Source: Betaproteobacteria bacterium UBA1934 (GTDB lineage: Bacteria; Pseudomonadota; Gammaproteobacteria; Burkholderiales; Rhodocyclaceae). From it: a stretch of DNA of 64,000 nt. Below the pieces are notes generated by a model. It was not told the origin of the DNA. It ran no database searches and saw only the letters and a program-made list of their open reading frames with translations. Made by a program: the position numbers and the translations under genes. Numbering within the stretch: position 1 is the stretch's first letter; each line of letters starts with the position of its first letter. This document shows positions 18,205 through 26,370 of the stretch, piece by piece. The DNA lies in NCBI GenBank assembly GCA_002337055.1, contig DDFG01000001.1:583252-647251 (forward strand), written 5' to 3'.

Positions 18205-18839
18205 TGCGTGTGATCCTGGCGGATGACCACACCCTGGTACGATCAGGATTGGCCGCACTTATCGGGGAGATTGAAGGATATATCGTGGTCGGGCAGGCCT
18301 GCGACGGACTGGAGACCTTGCATCTCGCCCAGGCCTTGCAACCCGATCTGATCCTGATGGATATTCACATGCCGCGTCTGTCCGGGCTGGAATGCTTGGT
18401 GCAATTAGTCGAAAAATTACCGGGGATCAAGGTGCTGATGTTGTCAATGCATGCTAATGCCGAGTTTGTCTCGCGGGCGCTTGCGCTTGGAGCACGCGGC
18501 TATTTGCTGAAAGGTGCGAATCCAGGCGATCTCGAACTTGCCCTCAAGACAGTGAGCAGTGGTTCTATCTGGCTGTCTGCTGAGATTGCGTCGTATATTG
18601 TTGGACCGACTGCCCTGCGGCATGGTGAGCGAATTGGGGACGGGGTATTGACGCCACGCCAACAGACGATCCTAAAACGCCTCGCTGAGGGTGCCAGTAC
18701 TAAGGAGATTGCCTTTGAATTGGAACTCAGCATCAAAACTGTGGAAACGCATCGTTCCCAGATCATGGAACGCCTGAATCTACACGATATCCCTGCACTG
18801 GTCCGCTATGCGATACGGCAAGGCATGATTAGTCCATAA
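18198..18839 (+). CDS. LuxR/NarL-family response regulator
   Basis: The 213-residue protein has a receiver domain (residues 3-120) with phosphoacceptor Asp55 in LILMDIHMP and the conserved Lys in YLLKGA. A C-terminal LuxR helix-turn-helix (about 148-210) follows, with LTPRQQTILKRLAEG and the recognition region ELSIKTVETHRSQIMERL. Seven bases of overlap with the upstream kinase gene point to a two-component pair. It should act as a DNA-binding regulator when phosphorylated; the target genes are unknown. Confidence 0.92.
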   Translation: MVMRVILADDHTLVRSGLAALIGEIEGYIVVGQACDGLETLHLAQALQPDLILMDIHMPRLSGLECLVQLVEKLPGIKVLMLSMHANAEFVSRALALGARGYLLKGANPGDLELALKTVSSGSIWLSAEIASYIVGPTALRHGERIGDGVLTPRQQTILKRLAEGASTKEIAFELELSIKTVETHRSQIMERLNLHDIPALVRYAIRQGMISP

Positions 18840-18864
18840 GCCAATCATTTTGGCCAACTAAGGT

Positions 18865-18889
18865 ATTTCGGAACCGGATTTTCCGAAAT
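18865..18889 (+). terminator. hairpin after the response regulator gene
   Basis: A perfect 9-base stem (ATTTCGGAA, 7-base loop, TTCCGAAAT) begins 26 bases after the regulator stop. No T-run follows, so it is not a classical intrinsic terminator, but it may stabilise or end the upstream transcript. Confidence 0.35.
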
Positions 18890-18991
18890 CCCCGATGTCA
18901 TTTCAGCTCTCAAATAACTAGCCTGCATAGCAAGAGTACAGGCAGAACGTTCCCCCAAAGTCAGTATCGGGAACACACACGGGAGCTGATC

Positions 18992-19384
18992 TTGGCACCA
19001 CTCCACATCGTTATCTTGGACCATGATTACTTGCAGCGGCAAAGGCTCATCAAGCTGCTGAGTGCCTTGTGCCTGAACTGCAGCTTGGTTAGCCGCGATG
19101 CGGCGCATGTGTTACCGCAATGCTTGGTCACATCTGTTGATCTCGTGATGTGCCACCTCTCTGGGGAAATTGATCCGGTCAAGGATTTGTTGCGCAAGCT
19201 CTCTGGTTTGTCCAATCCACCTGCAGTGGCATTTTATGGCTGCGATTCTAAGGTTGGTTATCTGGAGACCAACTGCCTTAACTTCGAACTTCCCTATCTG
19301 GGCTTTTTTAGCACACCGTTTGATGAGAAACGTCTGCGACGCATGCTGGATCAGTTACAGATGCTGGGTCAAAGGCCATTATGA
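18992..19384 (+). CDS. degenerate (pseudo-) receiver-domain protein
   Basis: This 130-residue protein has the length and secondary-structure rhythm of a stand-alone response-regulator receiver. It opens with IVILDHDYLQRQRLIKLL, which keeps the acidic metal-site residues. The phosphoacceptor position is His55 (VDLVMCHLSG aligned with xDLVLMDI), and the conserved Lys before Pro is Thr (FFSTPF). It is therefore unlikely to be phosphorylated in the normal way. The start is a TTG with GGAG about 8 bases upstream; no better ATG is available. The stop overlaps the start of the hybrid kinase, so it is probably translated with it and may bind it. Confidence 0.65.
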   Translation: MAPLHIVILDHDYLQRQRLIKLLSALCLNCSLVSRDAAHVLPQCLVTSVDLVMCHLSGEIDPVKDLLRKLSGLSNPPAVAFYGCDSKVGYLETNCLNFELPYLGFFSTPFDEKRLRRMLDQLQMLGQRPL

Positions 19385-22300
19385 AGAACCACCTAACCGC
19401 TGCTATTACAACTGGAGCTTTGCTCGTATTTGGCGTGATGATAGCGATTTACGAGAGAAACCACCTGACGGCGACCCAACACGCTGAAAAATACGAACGT
19501 TTTAATGCTCTGGCCGATCGCTCCGTCAGGCAACTTGTCCAGCGCCTGCAGATCTACGAGTACGGATTGCGGGGAACGCGTGGTGCAATCCTGACTGCTG
19601 GCAGTGAAGGCATAACTCGCGACAAGTTCCGAGCCTACAGCGAATCGCGCGAACTTGCCCGCGAGTTTCCGGGGTCACGAGGTTTCGGCTTTATCCGCCG
19701 CGTGATGCCCGAAGCAGAGAGCAAGTTTCTGCGTAGTGCCCGGGCCGATGGACAGCCCGCATTCCAGATACGGCAATTGTCACCCCATGCTGGTGAACGT
19801 TTTGTTATCCAGTACATTGAACCAGAGGCCAGTAATCGAGAAGCTATCGGACTGGATATCGCTTCCGAAAGCAATCGTCAAAAAGCGGCCCTGGAGGCCA
19901 TCCGCAGCAACAAACCTGTGCTGACTCATCCAATCACGCTTGTCCAGGCCAGCGGCAATACGCTGCAAGGTCTCCTGTTCATGCTCCCTATTTATCGTCC
20001 CAAAATGCCACTGGACAGCCCAGAGCAACGTTTGCTCGCGAGTTATGGTCTGGCCTACACACCGCTGCTAGTTGACGAAGTGCTGGCCGACTTCGATTTC
20101 GTCAAAGGAGAGCTTTCGCTTGCGTTGGATGATTTTGGCGGCACGTCTGCACCTTTTCGCTTCTATGCCTCGGCGGGTGTCGATGCGGCAGTTATAGAAG
20201 GGCTGATCAAGCACGTCGTGGTTTCAGTCTACGGTCGCGACTGGCAATTGGAGATCAAGGCTCGGCAAAGCTTCATCGACAGCCTAAATCATCAAAACCC
20301 TGATAAGGTAGCCCTCGAAATTGTGCTGGCCTCAGTATTACTGGCGGCCATGGTTTTCCTGCTTTTGCACAATATTCAGCGCCGACGACAATCAGCGCTT
20401 GACCATGCCAAGCTGGCGGCAATCGTCGAAAGTTCAACAGACGCCATCATTGGTAAGGATCTGAATGGCTTGGTCACCAGCTGGAACCGGGCGGCGGAAA
20501 CAATTTTCGGCTATTCAGCTGAGGAAGCCATCGGCCAGCGCTTAGCCAATCTCGTGATTCCTGCGGAGTTTTTGCAAGAAGAGGCCGAAATCCTTGATCG
20601 TATCCACCACGGGAAATCGGTACCCCATCGCATCACGGTACGACATCGCAAAGACAAGCGCTTGATCGACGTTTCGATTACGGTATCCCCGATACGTGCT
20701 GGGGATGGTCGCGTGGTGGGAGCCTCGAAAACCGTGCGCGACGTTACCGAAGAGATTCGCAAGGAACGGCGCTTCCGTCTGGCCATCGATGCTGCGCATG
20801 TTGGCGTCTGGGTATGGGATCTGCAGAGCAACTCGTTAGGTTGGGATGAGCGCATGTTCGAGCTTTATGGTGCACCAGAGTCTTTGCGTGAGACCGGTCT
20901 CTATTACGACTACTGGAAAGCACATGTTCATCCTGATGACCTGGTGGAAGCGGAAAAGAAACTTCTCATGCATGTTGCTGGAGAGGGGGTGTTCGACGCG
21001 ATTTTTCGGGTGGTGCGGGATGATGGGAGCGTCGTTTGGATTCAAGCCTCGGCGACAGTCGAATGCGATCACACGGGGAAACCGCTGCAAATGGTCGGGA
21101 CCAATCTCGATATCACCGAGCAGGTGCTGGCTAGGACGCGTATCCTCGAACTCAACGCGGATCTTGAAAATCAGGTGGCGCAACGTACTGTCGAGTTGAG
21201 GGAGGCTGTTGCAGTGGCACAGCGCGCCAACGAGGCGAAGTCGGAGTTCTTGTCCAACATGAGCCACGAGATCCGGACCCCGATGAACGCTATCCTGAAT
21301 CTCGCCTATTTGCTGCAAAGACAGGAATTGTCGGGCGATTCTCGGGGCATGATCGAGAAAATTCACGGCGCTGGGCGGGTGCTGCTCAGTATCATCAATG
21401 ACATCCTTGATTTCTCAAAGATCGAAGCGAAGCGCTTAGAGATCGAAGATGTTCCGTTCCGACTGTGTGATGTTCTGGACAACCTGGCCAACATTATGTC
21501 GTCCGCTGTTGGCGATAAGCCAGTTGAAACCGTCATCGCCCCGCCGCCGGTGGGGGCAGATTTTCTGAGAGGCGATGGGCTGCGGCTGGGTCAGGTCTTG
21601 ATCAACTTGATCAGCAACGCAATCAAATTCACCGAACACGGCGAGGTCGTTCTGAGCATTGCTCGTCTGGATTGTGTGGCGGCCGATCAAATCAAGCTGC
21701 GCTTTGCGGTGCGCGATACCGGTATCGGGATTCCCAAAGACAAGCAGGCTTCCATCTTCCAGGCCTTCAGCCAGGCTGATTCATCCACTACGCGCAGTTA
21801 TGGGGGTACCGGGCTGGGATTGACCATCAGCAGCCGCCTTGTCGAACTGATGGGCGGAAGGTTGGAGGTCAGCAGCGAGCCTGGACAGGGCAGCGAATTC
21901 AGTTTCGAAATTGCGTTCGGGCTAAGCGACCCTAGTAGCAGTGCCGTCCCGGAAATGCTCCATCAAAGGGTCATGGTTGTGGACGACCAGCCCTCGGCGC
22001 GTGCTGCGTTGGCCCAAACAGTCAGCAGTTTGGGTTGGAATGCCGATGTTGTTGTGTCTGGAGAGCTAGCTATCGAGCGTGCTCGCAGCATCGAGCAACC
22101 CCACGACATCCTTCTTCTCGACTGGCGTATGCCGCGCATCGACGGCCTGCAGGCAGCACTGAAAATTCGGGAATTCTGGGGCCATAAAAAAGCATCCATC
22201 ATCATTATGGTCTCGGCTGCTGATCGCGAACAGCTACAGAATCAGCCCGGAAGCGAAATTGCAGATGTCGTTCTGACCAAGCCGGTTACCAGTTCAAGCC

Positions 22301-23409
22301 TATACAACGCTGTTCAACTCGCCAAAAAGCATCGCGGAGAATTGGGTGTCCAAACAACGGTGACTCCAGCAGATGTGCAGCGCTTGTCCGGCGTACGTGT
22401 GCTGGTGGTCGACGATAGCGAAATCAACCGTGAGGTAGCGGCATGCATTCTCAGTGGCGAGGGAGCAATTGTTGATCTGGCGGAAGATGGTAGCGTTGCC
22501 GTAAATGTACTCATGAGCCGTCGCGAGGATTTTGACATCGTGCTGATGGATATGCAGATGCCTGTGATGGACGGCTACGAGGCCACACGACAGATCCGCT
22601 CCACACCCAGGCACGCGACTATTCCGGTGATCGCACTGACGGCTGGGGCCTTTGCGACGCAACGTAACCTGGCGATTGAAGCCGGAGTCAATGCATTTGT
22701 TGCCAAACCCTTTGAGGTGGATGTACTGATTGACGCTATCCAGCGACTGATCGCACCCTCACCGAAGACCCCGCTGTCATCGATGGACACCCTGCCAACA
22801 TTTACGAGGGGTTCGATACCAGGCGACGCTTCTACAATCCCCATAATCAACATGAATAGTGCGCTTAGAATCTGGAAGGAGCCAGCCGCTTTTCGCCAGT
22901 ATTTACAAAAATTTGCAAAAAGCTACTTAGAGGCGGTGGCATCAATGTGGGCCGGTACTCCGGAGCAGGCGATCGCCCTTGCGCACAAACTCAGAGGTGC
23001 GGCGGCTCAACTAGGGCTAGATCAGTTGGCAAACCTGGCTGAGAAAGCAGAACGCATTCTCAACTCTGGGCAGGATGCATCTGGTGTTTTGCTGCAATTG
23101 CAGACTTCGATGCAGGAAACGCTGGCTGCGATCAATGAATTTGCGCCAACTGATTCGGACACCAAAATATCCGAAGTGATCGTGCAGCACGATCACTCCC
23201 GATTATCCCCAGAACTTAGTCGTTTGATGGAGGCACTCCATAGTGACGACATCAAACTAGTGGAACCCATCATCGACGACTTGAAGAGCAACCTGCCGGA
23301 AGAGCAACTCGCTTCACTACGTGAGGCCGTGTCGAGCTACGATTTCCGTGGCGCCGAGGCAGTCGTTTGCGAAGTTGCGAATCAACTCAAAATCAACTTA
23401 AGGAGATGA
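19381..23409 (+). CDS. CHASE-domain hybrid sensor histidine kinase with two receivers and Hpt
   Basis: This 1342-residue membrane kinase starts with a transmembrane segment (about 7-23), then a periplasmic CHASE domain (about 70-270; EYGLRGTRGAI and GSRGFGFI are visible) and a second membrane segment (about 312-332). Two PAS domains follow (345-455 and 460-580), then HisKA with His629 in SNMSHEIRTPMN, and HATPase (about 730-845). Receiver 1 has Asp914, receiver 2 has Asp1057, and an Hpt domain has His1202 in AHKLRGAAAQLG. A helical tail of about 80 residues ends it. All phosphorelay residues are intact. Its stop overlaps the ribosome site and first codons of the HD-GYP gene, the probable relay output. 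Confidence 0.93.
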   Translation: MKNHLTAAITTGALLVFGVMIAIYERNHLTATQHAEKYERFNALADRSVRQLVQRLQIYEYGLRGTRGAILTAGSEGITRDKFRAYSESRELAREFPGSRGFGFIRRVMPEAESKFLRSARADGQPAFQIRQLSPHAGERFVIQYIEPEASNREAIGLDIASESNRQKAALEAIRSNKPVLTHPITLVQASGNTLQGLLFMLPIYRPKMPLDSPEQRLLASYGLAYTPLLVDEVLADFDFVKGELSLALDDFGGTSAPFRFYASAGVDAAVIEGLIKHVVVSVYGRDWQLEIKARQSFIDSLNHQNPDKVALEIVLASVLLAAMVFLLLHNIQRRRQSALDHAKLAAIVESSTDAIIGKDLNGLVTSWNRAAETIFGYSAEEAIGQRLANLVIPAEFLQEEAEILDRIHHGKSVPHRITVRHRKDKRLIDVSITVSPIRAGDGRVVGASKTVRDVTEEIRKERRFRLAIDAAHVGVWVWDLQSNSLGWDERMFELYGAPESLRETGLYYDYWKAHVHPDDLVEAEKKLLMHVAGEGVFDAIFRVVRDDGSVVWIQASATVECDHTGKPLQMVGTNLDITEQVLARTRILELNADLENQVAQRTVELREAVAVAQRANEAKSEFLSNMSHEIRTPMNAILNLAYLLQRQELSGDSRGMIEKIHGAGRVLLSIINDILDFSKIEAKRLEIEDVPFRLCDVLDNLANIMSSAVGDKPVETVIAPPPVGADFLRGDGLRLGQVLINLISNAIKFTEHGEVVLSIARLDCVAADQIKLRFAVRDTGIGIPKDKQASIFQAFSQADSSTTRSYGGTGLGLTISSRLVELMGGRLEVSSEPGQGSEFSFEIAFGLSDPSSSAVPEMLHQRVMVVDDQPSARAALAQTVSSLGWNADVVVSGELAIERARSIEQPHDILLLDWRMPRIDGLQAALKIREFWGHKKASIIIMVSAADREQLQNQPGSEIADVVLTKPVTSSSLYNAVQLAKKHRGELGVQTTVTPADVQRLSGVRVLVVDDSEINREVAACILSGEGAIVDLAEDGSVAVNVLMSRREDFDIVLMDMQMPVMDGYEATRQIRSTPRHATIPVIALTAGAFATQRNLAIEAGVNAFVAKPFEVDVLIDAIQRLIAPSPKTPLSSMDTLPTFTRGSIPGDASTIPIINMNSALRIWKEPAAFRQYLQKFAKSYLEAVASMWAGTPEQAIALAHKLRGAAAQLGLDQLANLAEKAERILNSGQDASGVLLQLQTSMQETLAAINEFAPTDSDTKISEVIVQHDHSRLSPELSRLMEALHSDDIKLVEPIIDDLKSNLPEEQLASLREAVSSYDFRGAEAVVCEVANQLKINLRR

Positions 23410-23411
23410 TC

Positions 23412-24560
23412 ATGCCGAACGGGCCAATATTAATCGTTGATGATGAGCCCTTGAATCTCGACGCCATGCGCAAAGTGCTGGAAGACGACTATCGGTTGGT
23501 TTTTGCGCGAAACGGAAAAGAAGCGCTGGCCGCGACTCGAAAGCATCGACCAGCACTAATTCTTCTCGACATCGAAATGCCGGAAATGGATGGGTACTCC
23601 GTCTGCCGGCTGCTGAAAGCGGATTCTGACAGTGCACACATCCCGGTTATCTTTGTCACCAGCTTGGCCGAGATCGGCAACGAAGCCCGCGGTTTTGAGT
23701 CTGGTGCAGTGGATTACATTATCAAGCCAATCTCTCCGGCCATAGTCCGCGTGCGCTTGAAGACACACCTTTCCTTAGTAAAGGCCGCTCGCCTTGAGCA
23801 GAGCTACCGGGATTCGATTTATATGCTTGGCACTGCCGGGCACTATAACGATACCGACACCGGGGTGCACATCTGGCGTATGGCCGCCTACGCTAAGGAG
23901 CTGGCAGCGGCTATCGGATGGAGTGATGAAGCCTGCCATCGCCTCGAATTGGCGGCGCCAATGCACGATACCGGGAAGATCGGCATTCCCGAAACGATAT
24001 TGCGCAAACCGGGGAAGTTAAGCGAGGAAGAGTGGGTCATCATGAGGAGGCATACCACCATCGGCTACAGTATTTTGAGCATGAGCGAAGCACCGGTATT
24101 CAAACTGGCAGCTGAAATAGCCTTGCGGCACCACGAAAAATGGGATGGCAGTGGCTACCCAGATGGCCTAGCCGGCCAAACCATTCCCGAGTCCGCGCGC
24201 ATTGTGGCTTTGGCAGACGTATTCGACGCCTTAACTATGCGGCGACCGTATAAGGACGCTTGGCCAATTGAGCGAGTAATAGCGATACTGTTAAAAGGTG
24301 CGGACAATCATTTTGAGGCGCGTCTAGTCGACGTATTTATCTCGATTCTTCCAAAAATCTTGGAGATCAGGGCAGCTTGGGAAGAGTTTGAAGGAATCTC
24401 GGGCTATAGCCATGAGAAACGAAATCCGAATGAAAAACCGCCGCCTACATCGTTCCAAATACCCTCAGTCAGACATGAACCTGAGCTCATATGCATACCA
24501 AATCAGTGTGAGATATCAGGGGGCGCGATGTTTAGAGTTGTATCGCCCCCTACTTTGTAG
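23412..24560 (+). CDS. response regulator with HD-GYP phosphodiesterase domain
   Basis: This 382-residue RpfG-like protein probably degrades cyclic di-GMP under control of the hybrid kinase. The receiver (residues 5-120) has phosphoacceptor Asp53 in LILLDIEMPEMDG. The HD-GYP domain follows, with the metal dyad His185-Asp186 in MHDTGKIGIP and the complete HHEKWDGSGYP motif. I prefer the ATG at 23412, which is 7 bases from AAGGAG (23399-23404), over an ATG at 23406. The last 50 residues are unstructured and extend past the usual end of the domain. The gene overlaps nothing downstream. Confidence 0.9.
   Translation: MPNGPILIVDDEPLNLDAMRKVLEDDYRLVFARNGKEALAATRKHRPALILLDIEMPEMDGYSVCRLLKADSDSAHIPVIFVTSLAEIGNEARGFESGAVDYIIKPISPAIVRVRLKTHLSLVKAARLEQSYRDSIYMLGTAGHYNDTDTGVHIWRMAAYAKELAAAIGWSDEACHRLELAAPMHDTGKIGIPETILRKPGKLSEEEWVIMRRHTTIGYSILSMSEAPVFKLAAEIALRHHEKWDGSGYPDGLAGQTIPESARIVALADVFDALTMRRPYKDAWPIERVIAILLKGADNHFEARLVDVFISILPKILEIRAAWEEFEGISGYSHEKRNPNEKPPPTSFQIPSVRHEPELICIPNQCEISGGAMFRVVSPPTL
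24519..24550 (+). terminator. hairpin in the 3' end of the HD-GYP gene
   Basis: GGGGG and CGAT in the left arm pair with ATCG and CCCCC in the right arm, with a 2-base bulge and a 12-base loop. The stem lies within the last coding bases, just before the stop. No strong T-run follows. It could end the signalling transcript. Confidence 0.4.
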
Positions 24561-24754
24561 GCCGATACGAGCGTTTATTCCTGTGACAGAATGACGTCAC
24601 CGCTGCGCAGCAGCAAATTGGTCGCTTTGGCTAAAGGCAGCTAGTCAGTTCCTCTTAACCTAAAGCATTCCGCATCTTGGTCTACAGCTCTTACTGGTCA
24701 ACCACCCACGTAGGGGTAGCTAAGCTACGGTCACGGTGCGGACTGGATGCGCGT

Positions 24755-26323
24755 TTATGCGTTCATGTCCGACCAGCGTTTTGCCGCGCGACCGAAGATC
24801 CATAGCCCCACTGCCGCTACCGCTCCCACCAGGGCGAAGGGAATCCAGATGTAATGGGGGTCGTAGGTATTCCACAGCAACTGGGTTGCATCCACCGCAT
24901 CCAGTCCGGTGAGTTCCTGCAATTTCGCCATGGCGCCCGCCCGTTTGAGCCCCAGTGTGGCTTCGAGGGTGGCTATGTTTCCGTCCCAGCCCTTGCCCTG
25001 CCCGAATGGCGTGTGCTCGGCAATATAGCGCAGCGCGAGCACTGCCTTTTCCCCGAACTGGCCATAGACGTAACCGGCGATTGTCGACCCAAAATACACG
25101 CCCACGCCGACAGGGATGTTCACATATCCGAGGTAGAGGCCCTTCTTACCGGGCGGGGCGATCAGCGCGAGATACTCGCTTTTCTTGGGGCCGGTGGTCA
25201 TCTCGCCCAGCGAGAAACAGAGGATGCCGCACACCAGCACCCAAGCGCTCTGCGTCCAGCCCGAGACCAGCACGCCGGCGACGGCCAGTACCATGCCGAT
25301 GAGCATGGACTCGAGCGTACGCATCTTGCGGCTCAGCCAAGCCACGCCCACCACGCCGAGAATGATGAAGAGCGCGTTGGCGCTTAGCAAAACCTGCTGC
25401 GGTATCATCGGGCCACGCGGTGTTTGCTCGATCAACGCCGCTTGCACAATTTGCGGGGCCAGACCGACAATCTGCGCCATCGAGCGGGAATCCACCCAAT
25501 CCGCGATGAAATTCGGTTGCAGATCCCACAACTGGTACATCATCAGCCAGAAGCAGGACATGATCGCCATCCAGGTCAGCAACCGCCATTCCCAGATGTT
25601 GCTCAGAGTTCGCTTCAGTACCGTCAGGATGCTCTCGCTTTGCGGCGCGCCTGAGGGAACATCCTTGAAGGTGAACAACAGCAGCAGGTTGAACGATGAG
25701 AAGAATGCCGAGGCGATAAAGAGATTTCGCCACGCTTCTTTGGAATGTGGTTCCGCCTGTAGCGGACCCGGCAATATCGCGCTGAGCGCGAGCAGGATCG
25801 AGGGCAGGTAGTGCCCGACAAACGCGCCGACATTCACGATCCAGTAAAAGATTCCCCACCCGACCGAAGTTTTGCCCTGCGGCATGGAGTGGGCGAGGGA
25901 GGCCTGGATGCTTGGCTTGAAAAAGGCCGTTCCGGTGGCGAGGGTCATGATGCCGGCGAAGAGCGCCCAGTAGTCGCTCATGAAGCTGAGGTCGCGCATG
26001 AACGCGAGCATCAGGTAGCCGATCATCATCAAGGTGATCGAGAACACGAGGGTGCGTTTGTAGCCCATGCGGTCGGCCAGCCCGCCGGTGACGATCGGCA
26101 GCAGCGATTGAAACGCCGCCCACCATGCGTAGATCGTGCCCTTGTTCATGGCGGAGAGGTGCAGACCGCCGGGATTGTCGGCCTGCATGATGTAGATCGG
26201 TGCCATCACGCGCAGGTTGTAATACGCGAGACGTTCCCACATCTCGATGGTGTTGAGGGTCCAGAAGGTACGGCCGAACTTCTGCTCGGTCTCGGCCTCC
26301 GGTGCGCCAGTCGGTGTATTCAT
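24755..26323 (-). CDS. POT/PTR2-like major facilitator transporter
   Basis: This 522-residue inner-membrane protein has 12 or more hydrophobic segments. Near its N-terminus it has EMWERLAYYN, which matches the ExxERxxYY motif of proton-coupled oligopeptide transporters, and later GGLADRMGYKRTLVFSI, the major-facilitator loop motif. POT proteins import di- and tripeptides with protons. The substrate here is inferred from family only, and the protein could belong to a diverged subgroup. It lies 48 bases downstream of mutS on the same strand. Confidence 0.72.
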   Translation of the reverse strand: MNTPTGAPEAETEQKFGRTFWTLNTIEMWERLAYYNLRVMAPIYIMQADNPGGLHLSAMNKGTIYAWWAAFQSLLPIVTGGLADRMGYKRTLVFSITLMMIGYLMLAFMRDLSFMSDYWALFAGIMTLATGTAFFKPSIQASLAHSMPQGKTSVGWGIFYWIVNVGAFVGHYLPSILLALSAILPGPLQAEPHSKEAWRNLFIASAFFSSFNLLLLFTFKDVPSGAPQSESILTVLKRTLSNIWEWRLLTWMAIMSCFWLMMYQLWDLQPNFIADWVDSRSMAQIVGLAPQIVQAALIEQTPRGPMIPQQVLLSANALFIILGVVGVAWLSRKMRTLESMLIGMVLAVAGVLVSGWTQSAWVLVCGILCFSLGEMTTGPKKSEYLALIAPPGKKGLYLGYVNIPVGVGVYFGSTIAGYVYGQFGEKAVLALRYIAEHTPFGQGKGWDGNIATLEATLGLKRAGAMAKLQELTGLDAVDATQLLWNTYDPHYIWIPFALVGAVAAVGLWIFGRAAKRWSDMNA

Positions 26324-26370
26324 AGTAATTTTTTCTCCCCCATTCGGTCAGATGGCGTTGTCAAGACAGC

